A DNA stretch of 50,240 nucleotides from Pseudomonas donghuensis. Its GTDB lineage: Bacteria; Pseudomonadota; Gammaproteobacteria; Pseudomonadales; Pseudomonadaceae. The position numbers were made by a program, and so were the translations under genes. The notes under the pieces were generated by a model. The model was not told the DNA's origin. It did not search any database and saw nothing but the letters and a program-made list of their open reading frames with translations. Of the stretch, positions 36,979-44,940 are shown one piece after another. Within the stretch, counting starts at the first letter, position 1; each line of letters begins with the position of its first letter. Where the stretch lies: assembly GCF_000259195.1 (NCBI RefSeq), contig NZ_JH650757.1, positions 84,002 to 134,241 on the forward strand, read 5' to 3'.

Positions 36979-38373
36979 ATGGATGATCAAGGACGCACCA
37001 CTTCCTCCAACCAGCCAATCCTTTATGTGCTCGATACCAATGTACTGATTCACGATCCCAACGCATTGCTCAACTTCGAGGAGCATCACGTCGCCATCCC
37101 GATGACGGTGCTGGAGGAGCTCGACAAACTCAAGACCGGCAAACACACGATTGCCGCCGAATGTCGCCAGGCCATCCGCCTGATCGACCAGACCCTGGGC
37201 GATGCCACGCCGGCCGATGTCGAGCAGGGCGTGCCGATCCAGCGGGGCAAGAGTGGCCCCAAAGGCTTTTTGTCCATTCTCATGAGCCCGCGCAACGAGC
37301 CCAACCGCCTGCTGCCGGAAAACCTCGCAGACAACATCATCATCAACCAGTTGCTGGAGCTGCGTGGTCGACGCAAGGAAATGGACGTGGTGCTGGTCAC
37401 CAAAGATATCAACATGCGCCTCAAGGCCCGCGCCTGTGGGATCGCGGCCGAGGACTACAGCACCGACCAGTTGGTTGACGACGTTTCCCTGCTGTCCAAG
37501 GGCTATCACAGCGTCACCGGCTCGTTCTGGGACCGCGTCAGCAAGGTCGAGACCCGCCAGGACCATGGCCGCACCTGGCACCGGGTGCAGATGATCGATA
37601 ACCTGCCGGCCGTGCATATCAACGAGTTCATCATCGACGAACAGGGCTTCGTCGGCTGGATCAAGGGCATCAAGGATGGCGAGCTGGTGCTGCTCGACCT
37701 GCACCAGGAGCCACTGCTGCACCAGGAGGCCTGGGGCCTCAAGCCCCGGGACATTCATCAGAGCCTGGCGCTGTTCGCCTTGCTTGACCCGGACATTCAC
37801 CTGGTCAACCTAACCGGCGCCGCCGGTTCCGGCAAGACCATCCTGGCCCTGGCTGCCGCCATCGAGCAGACCATGGTCAGCAAGCGCTACCGGCGCATCA
37901 TCGCCACCCGCAGCGTGCAGGGGCTGGACCAGGAAATCGGCTTCCTGCCGGGTACCGAAGCAGAAAAAATGGAGCCTTGGCTCGGGGCAATCACCGACAA
38001 CCTCGAAGCCTTGCACATGGATGACGAAAACACCCATGGCAGCGTCGAGTACATCCTTGAGCGTGTACCGCTGCAGTTCAAATCGCTGAACTACATTCGG
38101 GGCCGCAGCTTCCAGCAGAGCCTGATCCTGATCGACGAATGCCAGAACCTCACCCCGCACCAGATGAAAACCATCATCACCCGTGCCGGCACCGGTTCCA
38201 AGGTGATCTGCCTGGGCAACCTGGCGCAGATCGACACCCCTTACCTGTCCGCTACCAGCTCCGGCCTTACCTACCTGACCGAGCGCTTCAAGGACTTCCC
38301 CAACGGCGTGCACATCACCCTGCAGGGCGTGCCGCGCTCGATTCTGGCCGAATACGCCGAATCGCACCTGTAA
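36979..38373 (+). CDS. PhoH family ATPase with N-terminal PIN domain
   Basis: 464 residues. The PIN nuclease domain covers about 1-150, with Asp residues in VLDTNVLIHDP, TVLEELDKLK and LVTKDINMRLKA. The PhoH ATPase domain has Walker A GAAGSGKT (280-287), GFLPGTEAEKMEPW, and Walker B LILIDECQNLTPHQMK. Such PIN-PhoH proteins are thought to be RNA helicase-nucleases; the cellular role is uncertain. It is followed by a strong terminator and stands alone on this strand. The start ATG 36979 opens MDDQGRTTSS. Confidence 0.93.
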   Translation: MDDQGRTTSSNQPILYVLDTNVLIHDPNALLNFEEHHVAIPMTVLEELDKLKTGKHTIAAECRQAIRLIDQTLGDATPADVEQGVPIQRGKSGPKGFLSILMSPRNEPNRLLPENLADNIIINQLLELRGRRKEMDVVLVTKDINMRLKARACGIAAEDYSTDQLVDDVSLLSKGYHSVTGSFWDRVSKVETRQDHGRTWHRVQMIDNLPAVHINEFIIDEQGFVGWIKGIKDGELVLLDLHQEPLLHQEAWGLKPRDIHQSLALFALLDPDIHLVNLTGAAGSGKTILALAAAIEQTMVSKRYRRIIATRSVQGLDQEIGFLPGTEAEKMEPWLGAITDNLEALHMDDENTHGSVEYILERVPLQFKSLNYIRGRSFQQSLILIDECQNLTPHQMKTIITRAGTGSKVICLGNLAQIDTPYLSATSSGLTYLTERFKDFPNGVHITLQGVPRSILAEYAESHL

Positions 38374-38389
38374 CCATCACGGAGGTTGT

Positions 38390-38422
38390 AAAAAAGCCCG
38401 CATCAGTCGATGCGGGCTTTTT
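38390..38422. terminator. Rho-independent terminator, bidirectional
   Basis: AAAAAAGCCCGCATC-AGTC-GATGCGGGC followed by five T: a perfect 9-bp GC-rich stem flanked by A and T runs on both sides. It ends phoH on the plus strand and the small gene at 38437 on the minus strand. Confidence 0.92.
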
Positions 38423-38436
38423 CATTGCCGGTGACT

Positions 38437-38685
38437 TCATTTCCAGCCACGGCCAAAACCGCTCCAGCCGGTGAAAATCACGCTGATGATGGTGTCGTCC
38501 CCGTCGAGAATCAGCAGGTAAGGGCTTTGCCCGGTGTAACCAATGACCCCCGGCCGAATCTCGGTGACTTCACCCCCGCCTGCCGTTTCGCTGATCTGTT
38601 TGGCTAGCTGCTTGCTGAATGTTTTGCCAATGTATGGAGCAAAGACGGGTTGCAACTTTTCGTAGTCTTTCGCGTTAATGACCAT
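38437..38685 (-). CDS. Small protein of unknown function
   Basis: 82 residues with a strong ribosome site (AGGAGG before ATG 38685). The sequence opens MVINAKDYEKLQPVFAPYIG and includes a beta-rich middle (GVIGYTGQSPYLLILDGDDT) with no signal peptide or membrane segment, so it is likely a small cytoplasmic protein. I do not recognise the family. It faces the phoH terminator and is divergent from the truncated moaC copy, with which it may share the 186-bp upstream region. Confidence 0.65.
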   Translation of the reverse strand: MVINAKDYEKLQPVFAPYIGKTFSKQLAKQISETAGGGEVTEIRPGVIGYTGQSPYLLILDGDDTIISVIFTGWSGFGRGWK

Positions 38686-38868
38686 AGCGGTGCCTCCTGG
38701 CGTCGGGTAATGGTGTCTTCAAGTGTGCAGCGTTGCCAGTTTCTACCTGCCCGAGCGCCAGCGTGTAATAGATGAATAACGCACATTAAAAGACGCTGGC
38801 ATTGCCCGCGCTTGTCGCTAAGGCCTGACTCGAGGGTTTACAATCGGCTGTCCTGAAGCAGGAGTAAC

Positions 38869-38985
38869 GCTGTGCTGACTCATCTCGATTCCCAAGGTCG
38901 CGCCAATATGGTCGACGTCACCGATAAAGCCGTGACTTCGCGTGAGGCCGTGGCCGAAGCGCGGGTGCGCATGCTCCCGCAAACC
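38869..38985. repeat. Left 117-bp direct repeat (moaC 5' end)
   Basis: Exact copy of 45194-45310, read base by base. It begins 3 bp before the GTG start of moaC and ends after the codons for LPQT. The match breaks at 38986 (T against C). Confidence 0.97.
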
Positions 38986-39066
38986 TTTAACTGCAAGCCT
39001 GCACTTTCGCAGGCTTGCAGTGTTTCAGTCTATGGTTGCGCTATCTCGTATGCTGGTACTTTCTGA
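38872..39066 (+). pseudogene. moaC: Truncated moaC remnant (5' end only)
   Basis: GTG start at 38872 with AGGAG upstream; the first 38 codons equal intact MoaC ([20 protein letters not shown] onward). After the repeat ends, the frame runs through the island's terminal hairpin and stops at 39066, giving 64 codons without the catalytic C-terminal part. It retains what looks like its own moaC leader and could still be transcribed into the end of the island. It is a by-product of the insertion rather than a working gene. Confidence 0.88.
38991..39020. terminator. Strong hairpin at the end of the island operon
   Basis: Perfect 12-bp stem CTGCAAGCCTGC / GCAGGCTTGCAG with a 6-nt loop, 4 bp after the exporter's stop codon and 5 bp inside the left repeat boundary. 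It would end the leftward island transcript, and readthrough from the moaC remnant in the other direction. Confidence 0.8.
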
Positions 39067-40254
39067 ATGATTCGTCCGATGGGTAACATGTAGCGTACAA
39101 GCGATCAAGGTGGTGGAGATACCTGCTGCTAAGAGAACGCTGGCGATGTTGGCCAATTCCGCTAGCCAACCACCCAGTATGGGGAAACTGATGAACAGAG
39201 CGATGGATAGAGTGCGCACAGTCGCAAATGTCGTACCCAATTTGTTAGGGGGACAAGTGAGTTGCAAAGTGGTTGTGAGGCCCTGAGTTGTCAGGCCATA
39301 GGCGAATCCGGCGAGAAGAAAAAGTAGCGACAAGAGATTAAGCTCGAAATACGCAGGAAAAAAGCTGAGAGATCCGACTGCGAGTACTGCGAGACCAAAA
39401 CACATCGACGCTATTGTGGAGCAGATACGCGAACCACTACGATAAAAGCGTGGAAACAAGAAGCCTGCAAAAATGCCGCCCAGTGCAGTTGCACTGACGA
39501 TAACGCCGAAAGACGTTGCACTTTGTCCGTTCCCCTTCAACAGCAAGCTCAATAGGGAGTCGTATAGACCCAAGGCGGCTGACTGGGAAAGTATGCACAT
39601 TAAAAAAATACGTGCGGTCAATTGTTTTTTGAAAAAACTATAGATTTGTCGGTTGCTGGTTTTTGGAATTAAAGGACATGTGGCCTCGCTTCTCATGATC
39701 CTTGCAGATAGTAAAGTTACGAATAGTAAACCGCACAAACACACAAAAGCGGAAAGTAAAAAACCGGCTGACTTAAAACTCAATCCTGTGAGAATCCCAG
39801 CTGCAAGGGGGGATACGATTTTTACGGTTTGATCTATTATCATAATTAATGAAGTGTTACGGATAATCTGCGGTGCGGTCAGCAAGTTTCTTGTGAGAAC
39901 GACTTCGGCCGCTGTTGAGCCAAGGTTAGATAAGCCCTTTAGCATTGTAAATGCCAAAAACAACTCGACGGAAGGGGCTGCAAACAGAGCGCAAGATGCA
40001 ATGAAACGAATACAGAAACTGACCGAGATTATTATGCAGGGGTTGAATCGGTCTGCCAATGATCCTAGATAAGGGCCAAAGAGAAGTGCCGGAATCCCAT
40101 ACAAGGAAGCTGCTAATGCTAGCGTTTGTGCCGAGGCATCGAAAATGAAAGTTAGCGTCGAAAAAATGAGTATGAAGTCGAGCCATAGTACAACAGAGCT
40201 GCAGAACCGGATTCCACACAGAGAGAAGTAGTTCTTGGTGCTGATCTGTTGCAC
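39025..40254 (-). CDS. MFS exporter of the island (EntS/DHA3-like)
   Basis: About 409 residues and 12 hydrophobic segments. The first is [20 protein letters not shown], then [20 protein letters not shown], the MFS loop 2-3 motif. It likely exports the pathway product and gives self-protection. The start is probably GTG 40254, one base after the carbamoyltransferase stop and with GGAG 9 nt upstream; ATG 40290 lies inside the upstream gene and lacks a ribosome site. It is the last gene of the operon, followed at once by the terminator. DHA3 proteins of this kind export siderophores and macrolides, but the substrate here is unknown. Confidence 0.82.
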   Translation of the reverse strand: MQQISTKNYFSLCGIRFCSSVVLWLDFILIFSTLTFIFDASAQTLALAASLYGIPALLFGPYLGSLADRFNPCIIISVSFCIRFIASCALFAAPSVELFLAFTMLKGLSNLGSTAAEVVLTRNLLTAPQIIRNTSLIMIIDQTVKIVSPLAAGILTGLSFKSAGFLLSAFVCLCGLLFVTLLSARIMRSEATCPLIPKTSNRQIYSFFKKQLTARIFLMCILSQSAALGLYDSLLSLLLKGNGQSATSFGVIVSATALGGIFAGFLFPRFYRSGSRICSTIASMCFGLAVLAVGSLSFFPAYFELNLLSLLFLLAGFAYGLTTQGLTTTLQLTCPPNKLGTTFATVRTLSIALFISFPILGGWLAELANIASVLLAAGISTTLIACTLHVTHRTNHSESTSIRDSATID

Positions 40255-40255
40255 T

Positions 40256-41809
40256 TCAACGGTCTCCTGGCTTGATATACATTGTGTCATTTATCACAAA
40301 TGTCATTATATTATGTTTAATGCAGAACCTTTCGAGGTCTGTTCGGTTGTTGATAAAACCAGAGCCGCTGAAATTGAGTGATGTGTTACACAGTACTCCG
40401 ACGTCGGTGGCCTCCTTGAAATTTTTAAGTAGCTCGTATGTGGCTGGGCTGTCTCTGTAAGTGATTGTCTGCACGCGAGCAGTTCCATCTACGTGGGTTA
40501 TCGCTTTGAGGCGCGGGTCAGTTACAGTGTAAAAAGTCAGCATAAATTTGCTTGATGTACACTCTTCGAAATGTAGTGCTGCGTCTTCCTCAAGGCAAAT
40601 TGGGGCGATGGGGCGATAGTGTTCTCTGTTTTTTATTTGGTTTAGCTTGGCCGTTGTAGTTTTTAGAAAAGGAGCTGCAAAAATAGAGCGATTACCTAAT
40701 GCTCGTGGACCTATTTCACATTTTCCTTGAACCCAGCATATTATCTCTCCTCTAGCTAGTTTTTGACTGACTAGGGATAATGAAAGCTTAGAAGCCTCGT
40801 ATTTGGAAGGACTGTCAGTAGTACGGGTATTAGAAAATTCCTGGCCAGAGTAAACACTCCAATTCAATTTTGACCTTGCAGAAAAGGTCTTGTTCGCCAA
40901 GGCTGCGGCCCCTATGGCGACCCCAGTATCATTTGTGCAGGGTGGGACAAAAATATCTGTGAACAACCCGGAACACTTCCATTTTTTATTCCAGTCGCAG
41001 TTTAGTCCACAGCCGCCTGCTATTAATAATGGCCTTTTTTTGTGGATGTGTTTTCTGAGTCGTCTTGAAATGAGTTCGAATAGCGAGTTGGATATCTTTC
41101 TTGCAAGGTCGCAAAAGTCCTGGCTTTGAACACCAATATTGTAATATTTGCTGGCTTTTAGGTCTGATTTTGAAAAGCTATCAATGGGGGAAGGGGTGTC
41201 AAGGATGTAACTAAGTAGTAGTCGCTCATCATCGGTGATCTCAGCATTTCTGCCAAAAGCTGCGAGAGCCATCATTTTTCCGGCATCTCCCAATCGACAG
41301 TATCCTTTAGGTAGGTCGAAATGAGGGTCTGCGACGCCGAATGCAAATGAGTATCTCAATCCAGGGCTTTGAATTATATCCTCCAATAACTCGATGCTCA
41401 GATCCTTTCGAATTAAATAGAGTTTTCCTATGAAACCTTCGAGGAGCAGTACATAGCAATCTGTTGAATCGGCGTATGGGGATAAAGCATAGGAACATAT
41501 GATATGTGAAAGTTCATGGCTGCAATATAACCAGGGGATGTTGTCCCGTTGTTCAAGCTTGTAATTGAGCCCGAGATAGCCGCCGTCGGTGGGGGCACTC
41601 CGTGGGTCATTCCCCCGCGCCCATCCACTTACGGCTATTACATCAATGCTACTGGACGAAGCGGAAAATCCCCTCGCGAGGTTGGTAGGAGTGTTATAGG
41701 AGTATCTGGGATTGTTATCCTTTTCGGCTTCATAGCTAAATACAAGCTCGCCATTGCTAACAAAGCAGATATGGCCGTCGTGTCCAGTGTTAAAACTAAC
41801 TATTTTCAT
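40256..41809 (-). CDS. O-carbamoyltransferase, NodU/CmcH/TobZ family
   Basis: 517 residues. The N-terminal Kae1-like domain opens MKIVSFNTGHDGHICFVSNG, with His 98 and His 102 in CSHELSH, the family's metal/ATP region, and GGCGLNCDWNKKW. The C-terminal part has CEIGPRALGNRSIFAAP and VLCNTSLNFSGSG, both hallmarks. These enzymes use carbamoyl phosphate and ATP to carbamoylate a hydroxyl in antibiotics or Nod factors. It overlaps the methyltransferase stop by 14 bp with AAGGA upstream of ATG 41809, so it is coupled. It should tailor the product of the island pathway on a hydroxyl such as a Ser, Thr or sugar. Confidence 0.88.
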   Translation of the reverse strand: MKIVSFNTGHDGHICFVSNGELVFSYEAEKDNNPRYSYNTPTNLARGFSASSSSIDVIAVSGWARGNDPRSAPTDGGYLGLNYKLEQRDNIPWLYCSHELSHIICSYALSPYADSTDCYVLLLEGFIGKLYLIRKDLSIELLEDIIQSPGLRYSFAFGVADPHFDLPKGYCRLGDAGKMMALAAFGRNAEITDDERLLLSYILDTPSPIDSFSKSDLKASKYYNIGVQSQDFCDLARKISNSLFELISRRLRKHIHKKRPLLIAGGCGLNCDWNKKWKCSGLFTDIFVPPCTNDTGVAIGAAALANKTFSARSKLNWSVYSGQEFSNTRTTDSPSKYEASKLSLSLVSQKLARGEIICWVQGKCEIGPRALGNRSIFAAPFLKTTTAKLNQIKNREHYRPIAPICLEEDAALHFEECTSSKFMLTFYTVTDPRLKAITHVDGTARVQTITYRDSPATYELLKNFKEATDVGVLCNTSLNFSGSGFINNRTDLERFCIKHNIMTFVINDTMYIKPGDR

Positions 41810-43595
41810 GTGTCATCCTTGGTCGAAGCCAAAAAAGGTACATGTTGCTAAAGGTGCTAGGGTTTGCTATTTCAAAATCGTGCCATTCATTGAGTAAAGA
41901 TTTGGTGTCGCGATTCGTATTGAATTTCGAAAATGACGGTCTTTGTGATGCTGAATTACTTAGTTCGAATCCCGCGAAATCCAAATTGTACAGGCGTATG
42001 AGGTTGTAAATCTTACGGGTGGTGAAAGGGATTTCACAGGGGTTGAATAGGAGATCCATGCAGCCTTGAATTGAGTAAAAATCTTTAGAGTGGATAAGGT
42101 TTTCCAATTGTTTAGGGTAGAGCGTAATTGCTAAATTTCTAATAGAAGGGATATTGTCAGGTGTGTAAGGGATTTCGTGCTCTTTACATTTTGTTTTTAG
42201 GGTTTCTAAAGTTGTTCTTGCATACTTGCTGTAGAGGCCAAGTTTTATAATTCCGTTAGGAGCAAGTACTGAAAGTAATGTCTTGAGGGCTCGCGCCGGC
42301 TGTTTGAGATGATGCAATACGCCGATGCACTCAATGATTTTAAATTTTATGCCAAGGCTAGGTGTATCGGAGATGCTGCAGTGGATGAATTTTACGTTCT
42401 TAATTGAGTATAGTTTTTTTTGTTTGTTTGCATGTCGAAGGCTTGGCAGGCTCACATCTACGCCGATTACGTCAGTATCCGGATAGTTTAATGCAAGCTG
42501 TATAGCATGGCGGCCGGTTCCACAGCCGGCTACCAAAATACGCTTGTTGGTCCATGAATGGGTGCTTGGATTCAGCCCTGTATTGGAAAAATAATCTTCT
42601 AGTGTACTGGGGGTGTGCAGGGGGAGCTGTTTCCAGTGAGGGTAAGGGTTTGATTCGTAGAACTGCCTAAGTTTGTCACGATTCACACTGTGTAATAACT
42701 TTGGGTGTGGTTTTGTCCTAGGGGTGTATTTGAATTTATCATTCTCTATTTCAATGTCTATTGTTCTTGGCTTAGATGGGGCTGTGATCAAGATTTCGGC
42801 GGTTGTCGTGGAGCGTTGTCTTGTGGTGGGGGAGTTGTCGCAGGTGTCGTGTATTCCGTTGGAAAGAAGATTTTGAGTTCTCAAAGTTTCAAAGATATAA
42901 GCTTGGTGGGGTGTAAGTTCTCCAAGGGTCGATAGTTCTTGGAGCGCTTTGTTTAACAGGCTCAGGCCATACTCTATAGTCGGATTGGTGGCTGTTTGTG
43001 TATTCAAAATCGAAGCAAAAAGTGGGTAGTCTTCGAATGCAGATAGTAGGTGTAAGCAGTTAGCCGGATGAGAGGAATGAAAATAATCCTCGCATGCGAT
43101 AATGTCGAGGTATGCATCAGATACTGCCTGAAGGTCTATGTTGGAGTTCGTTGAAATTTTCTCTAGTGTTCTGGCTGATTGTCGATCTACGCCGGCTCGG
43201 TTTGATTTCCTGATTACCTCTAGATACCTAACTGCAGTTGCATATTCAACAGTGTCCTGAGCTTCAATAGCTTTTTCATAAGCCCAAAGTGCTAGAGTAT
43301 TATCGCAGGTCTTCTCGCAAATCCGGCCAAGGTTTGTAAAGTAGATTGAACGTCCTTTTTCAGTTTTATGGGCTAATGAGCATGCTTTTCTGTAATAGGC
43401 AGTCGAGTGCTCTAGGTTTCCAAGTTTTTCGTGTAATACACCTAGGTTGTTTAGGGTTTTGAAATTGTCGCTATACAGATCTAAACTTTTGTTATATGAA
43501 TCTTCGCAGGCGATGAGGTTATCACTTTTGAAAAAACTGTCTCCGGCGACTCTTTCGCACTCGGAGGCTGCAAGTAGATATTCAGATTTTTCCAT
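41796..43595 (-). CDS. TPR-domain SAM-dependent methyltransferase
   Basis: 599 residues. TPR-like helices fill about 1-130 (NNLGVLHEKLGNLEHSTAYY, FTNLGRICEKTCDNTLALWA). A helical middle region (130-300) precedes a class I methyltransferase domain opening with FYESNPYPHW (312-321). SAM motif I is VAGCGTGRH (355-363), the acidic end of strand 2 is GVD (378-380), and IECIGVLHHLKQP follows. TPR-methyltransferases of this shape occur in natural-product and surface-glycan loci; here it is likely a tailoring enzyme with the TPRs binding a peptide or partner. It begins 14 bp after the SagB-type gene with AGAGGA upstream. Confidence 0.85.
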   Translation of the reverse strand: MEKSEYLLAASECERVAGDSFFKSDNLIACEDSYNKSLDLYSDNFKTLNNLGVLHEKLGNLEHSTAYYRKACSLAHKTEKGRSIYFTNLGRICEKTCDNTLALWAYEKAIEAQDTVEYATAVRYLEVIRKSNRAGVDRQSARTLEKISTNSNIDLQAVSDAYLDIIACEDYFHSSHPANCLHLLSAFEDYPLFASILNTQTATNPTIEYGLSLLNKALQELSTLGELTPHQAYIFETLRTQNLLSNGIHDTCDNSPTTRQRSTTTAEILITAPSKPRTIDIEIENDKFKYTPRTKPHPKLLHSVNRDKLRQFYESNPYPHWKQLPLHTPSTLEDYFSNTGLNPSTHSWTNKRILVAGCGTGRHAIQLALNYPDTDVIGVDVSLPSLRHANKQKKLYSIKNVKFIHCSISDTPSLGIKFKIIECIGVLHHLKQPARALKTLLSVLAPNGIIKLGLYSKYARTTLETLKTKCKEHEIPYTPDNIPSIRNLAITLYPKQLENLIHSKDFYSIQGCMDLLFNPCEIPFTTRKIYNLIRLYNLDFAGFELSNSASQRPSFSKFNTNRDTKSLLNEWHDFEIANPSTFSNMYLFWLRPRMTHENS

Positions 43596-43609
43596 GTCAT
43601 GCTTATCCT

Positions 43610-44698
43610 CTACAAGAGCTTTTGTATTCCCGGTGATAGAGGGTCGGAATAGCCAGGTCCTGCCGCTGCCACGAAGATAGAGTGTTCTTTCACGCCATCG
43701 ATGCAGACCATATCGTTCAGCATGTCATCGATGAAGTAGCCAGTGACCCAAGTGTTCAGTTCATAAGCGGTAGCGACTAAGTTAAAAGTTTGAGATAGAT
43801 GGCCTACATCCAAGAGGGCGGAGCGATAGGCTCTTGAGTGGGGGTACTTCCACCAGAGTTTGTCAAATCTAGATGTCATAACGATGAGAAAGGATGCATC
43901 ACTTGCAAACGCCTGGTGGCAAAGCGCTTTATTTAAGTGTTCTATTTTTTCACTTACCAAAGTTAGCGCGTGTTGGTGTGAGCGGTAATGGTAGATACCT
44001 CTTTCGAGGCTGTTTACATTTAATGCTATTAGGTAGGCTTCGGTTGCCTGAAGGCAGCCAGCGCTGGGCGAGGAGCGTCGATAGCCGACTGTTTTAACTC
44101 CACGTGCCGCTAGATCGTGCTGATGAGAGTCTCCGTGAATTTTTCCAAATGTTGCGAACAGTAAATTTGAGACGATTTCGAGGTCAATTTTACTATTTTT
44201 GAAGTGACGGCTTGTTTTCCGTTGTTTCAGAGTTTTCACCAGAGAAGTACTTAACTCCGATAGTGAGTTAGGTGGTAGAGGAAAGGTTTTCCCTTCGCGC
44301 TCTGTGTCAATGGTTGGCATACGCTCAGCTATACTTTCACAAAACGCTACATAGCCCGTCTCTGGGTTTTCATTCTGGTCGGATAAGTCTGATGGAAAAT
44401 TGTGCTTGCTACCCAAGTGAAAAATTCTGGCTATATCATCCCAGCCCCAGTTGCTCTGAGTGTATCCATCGGGTCGGGAAGAATTTACGCTGGTTTCTAA
44501 AAAACCAGCCTCAGTTAGAGTATCGTCCTCAGCGGCTGGGTGATAGGGTAATAATCGTGATGTGGTTAGTTCGTAAAATCTATCTAGGAATCGGCGATCA
44601 AAAAAATCATATTGATGTCCTGTTTGCAAATTCCAAGCGACAAATCTACCTTTGCTGACGGTGAAGATTATATTCTCGTTGATGTTGTATTTACTCAT
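43610..44698 (-). CDS. SagB-type peptide dehydrogenase (nitroreductase fold)
   Basis: 362 residues from ATG 44698, which has GGAG 9 nt upstream; the 15 residues further upstream in frame are the hairpin region. The FMN nitroreductase domain has KQRKTSRHF (158-166), RRSSPSAGCLQATEAYLI (207-224, the SagB-type block), SRAYRSALLDVGHLSQTF (288-305) and VTGYFIDD (318-325). The first 100 residues are an extra domain (IIFTVSKGRFVAWNLQTGHQ, LTEAGFLE) that could be a winged-helix peptide-binding unit. SagB enzymes oxidise azolines in thiazole/oxazole peptides, but no YcaO cyclodehydratase is present. So the reaction may be a different dehydrogenation. Confidence 0.85.
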   Translation of the reverse strand: MSKYNINENIIFTVSKGRFVAWNLQTGHQYDFFDRRFLDRFYELTTSRLLPYHPAAEDDTLTEAGFLETSVNSSRPDGYTQSNWGWDDIARIFHLGSKHNFPSDLSDQNENPETGYVAFCESIAERMPTIDTEREGKTFPLPPNSLSELSTSLVKTLKQRKTSRHFKNSKIDLEIVSNLLFATFGKIHGDSHQHDLAARGVKTVGYRRSSPSAGCLQATEAYLIALNVNSLERGIYHYRSHQHALTLVSEKIEHLNKALCHQAFASDASFLIVMTSRFDKLWWKYPHSRAYRSALLDVGHLSQTFNLVATAYELNTWVTGYFIDDMLNDMVCIDGVKEHSIFVAAAGPGYSDPLSPGIQKLL

Positions 44699-44713
44699 GT
44701 AATTTTTCTCCGG

Positions 44714-44738
44714 ATTGGGCAGGTGTGGCCTGCCCAAT
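44714..44738 (-). promoter_or_regulatory. Hairpin between the peptide gene and the SagB-type gene
   Basis: Perfect 10-bp stem ATTGGGCAGG / CCTGCCCAAT with a 5-nt loop, 7 bp after the peptide's stop. There is no T-run, so it is more likely a partial attenuator or mRNA stabiliser that raises peptide output over enzymes, as seen in many precursor-peptide operons. The SagB ribosome site follows it directly. Confidence 0.65.
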
Positions 44739-44745
44739 GTCAAGA

Positions 44746-44847
44746 TTAACTTACAAGTGCCTGTTTATCATTCAGTCTGGTGACCAAGATGTGGTAGGCG
44801 TCGTTCGACAGTGAACTAAGATGGCTCTGCATGATAATTTTTTTCAT
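44746..44847 (-). CDS. 33-residue candidate precursor peptide
   Basis: ATG 44847 with GAGGG 7 nt upstream, 33 codons, then TAA. The peptide begins MKKIIMQSHLSSLSND and ends RLNDKQALVS, with a Tyr-His pair in the middle (residues 18-19), five Ser, one Thr and no Cys. It has no convincing signal peptide. It is the first gene of the island operon, under a plausible promoter and next to a SagB-type dehydrogenase, so it is a natural candidate for a ribosomal precursor that is modified and exported. It might instead be a leader peptide for attenuation, or an unrelated small protein. The ribosome site and position are seen; the role is inference. Confidence 0.65.
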   Translation of the reverse strand: MKKIIMQSHLSSLSNDAYHILVTRLNDKQALVS

Positions 44848-44893
44848 GTGAATCCCTCGTTGTTGTTGGTGAAGCTTGATGGCCTCATGTGTG

Positions 44894-44921
44894 AGGATAA
44901 TTTTGCTCTGGTCAAAGTCAA
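44894..44921 (-). promoter_or_regulatory. Candidate sigma-70 promoter of the island operon
   Basis: TTGACT (44921-44916), 16 bp, then TATCCT (44899-44894) on the minus strand. It would start RNA near 44887, about 40 nt before the peptide's ATG. Confidence 0.45.
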
Positions 44922-44940
44922 TGTTAGGTGTTGTCAGTGA

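Noticed and set aside
36763..37800. Minus-strand frame over phoH and the intergenic region
   Set aside because: It overlaps the PIN and Walker motifs of phoH and has no start signal.
44714..44738. A rho-independent terminator after the peptide gene
   Set aside because: The stem is strong but no T-run follows on the transcribed strand; it is listed as a hairpin of uncertain role.
44746..44847. Lanthipeptide or thiazole/oxazole precursor
   Set aside because: No Cys in the peptide and no LanB/LanM or YcaO-like protein nearby.
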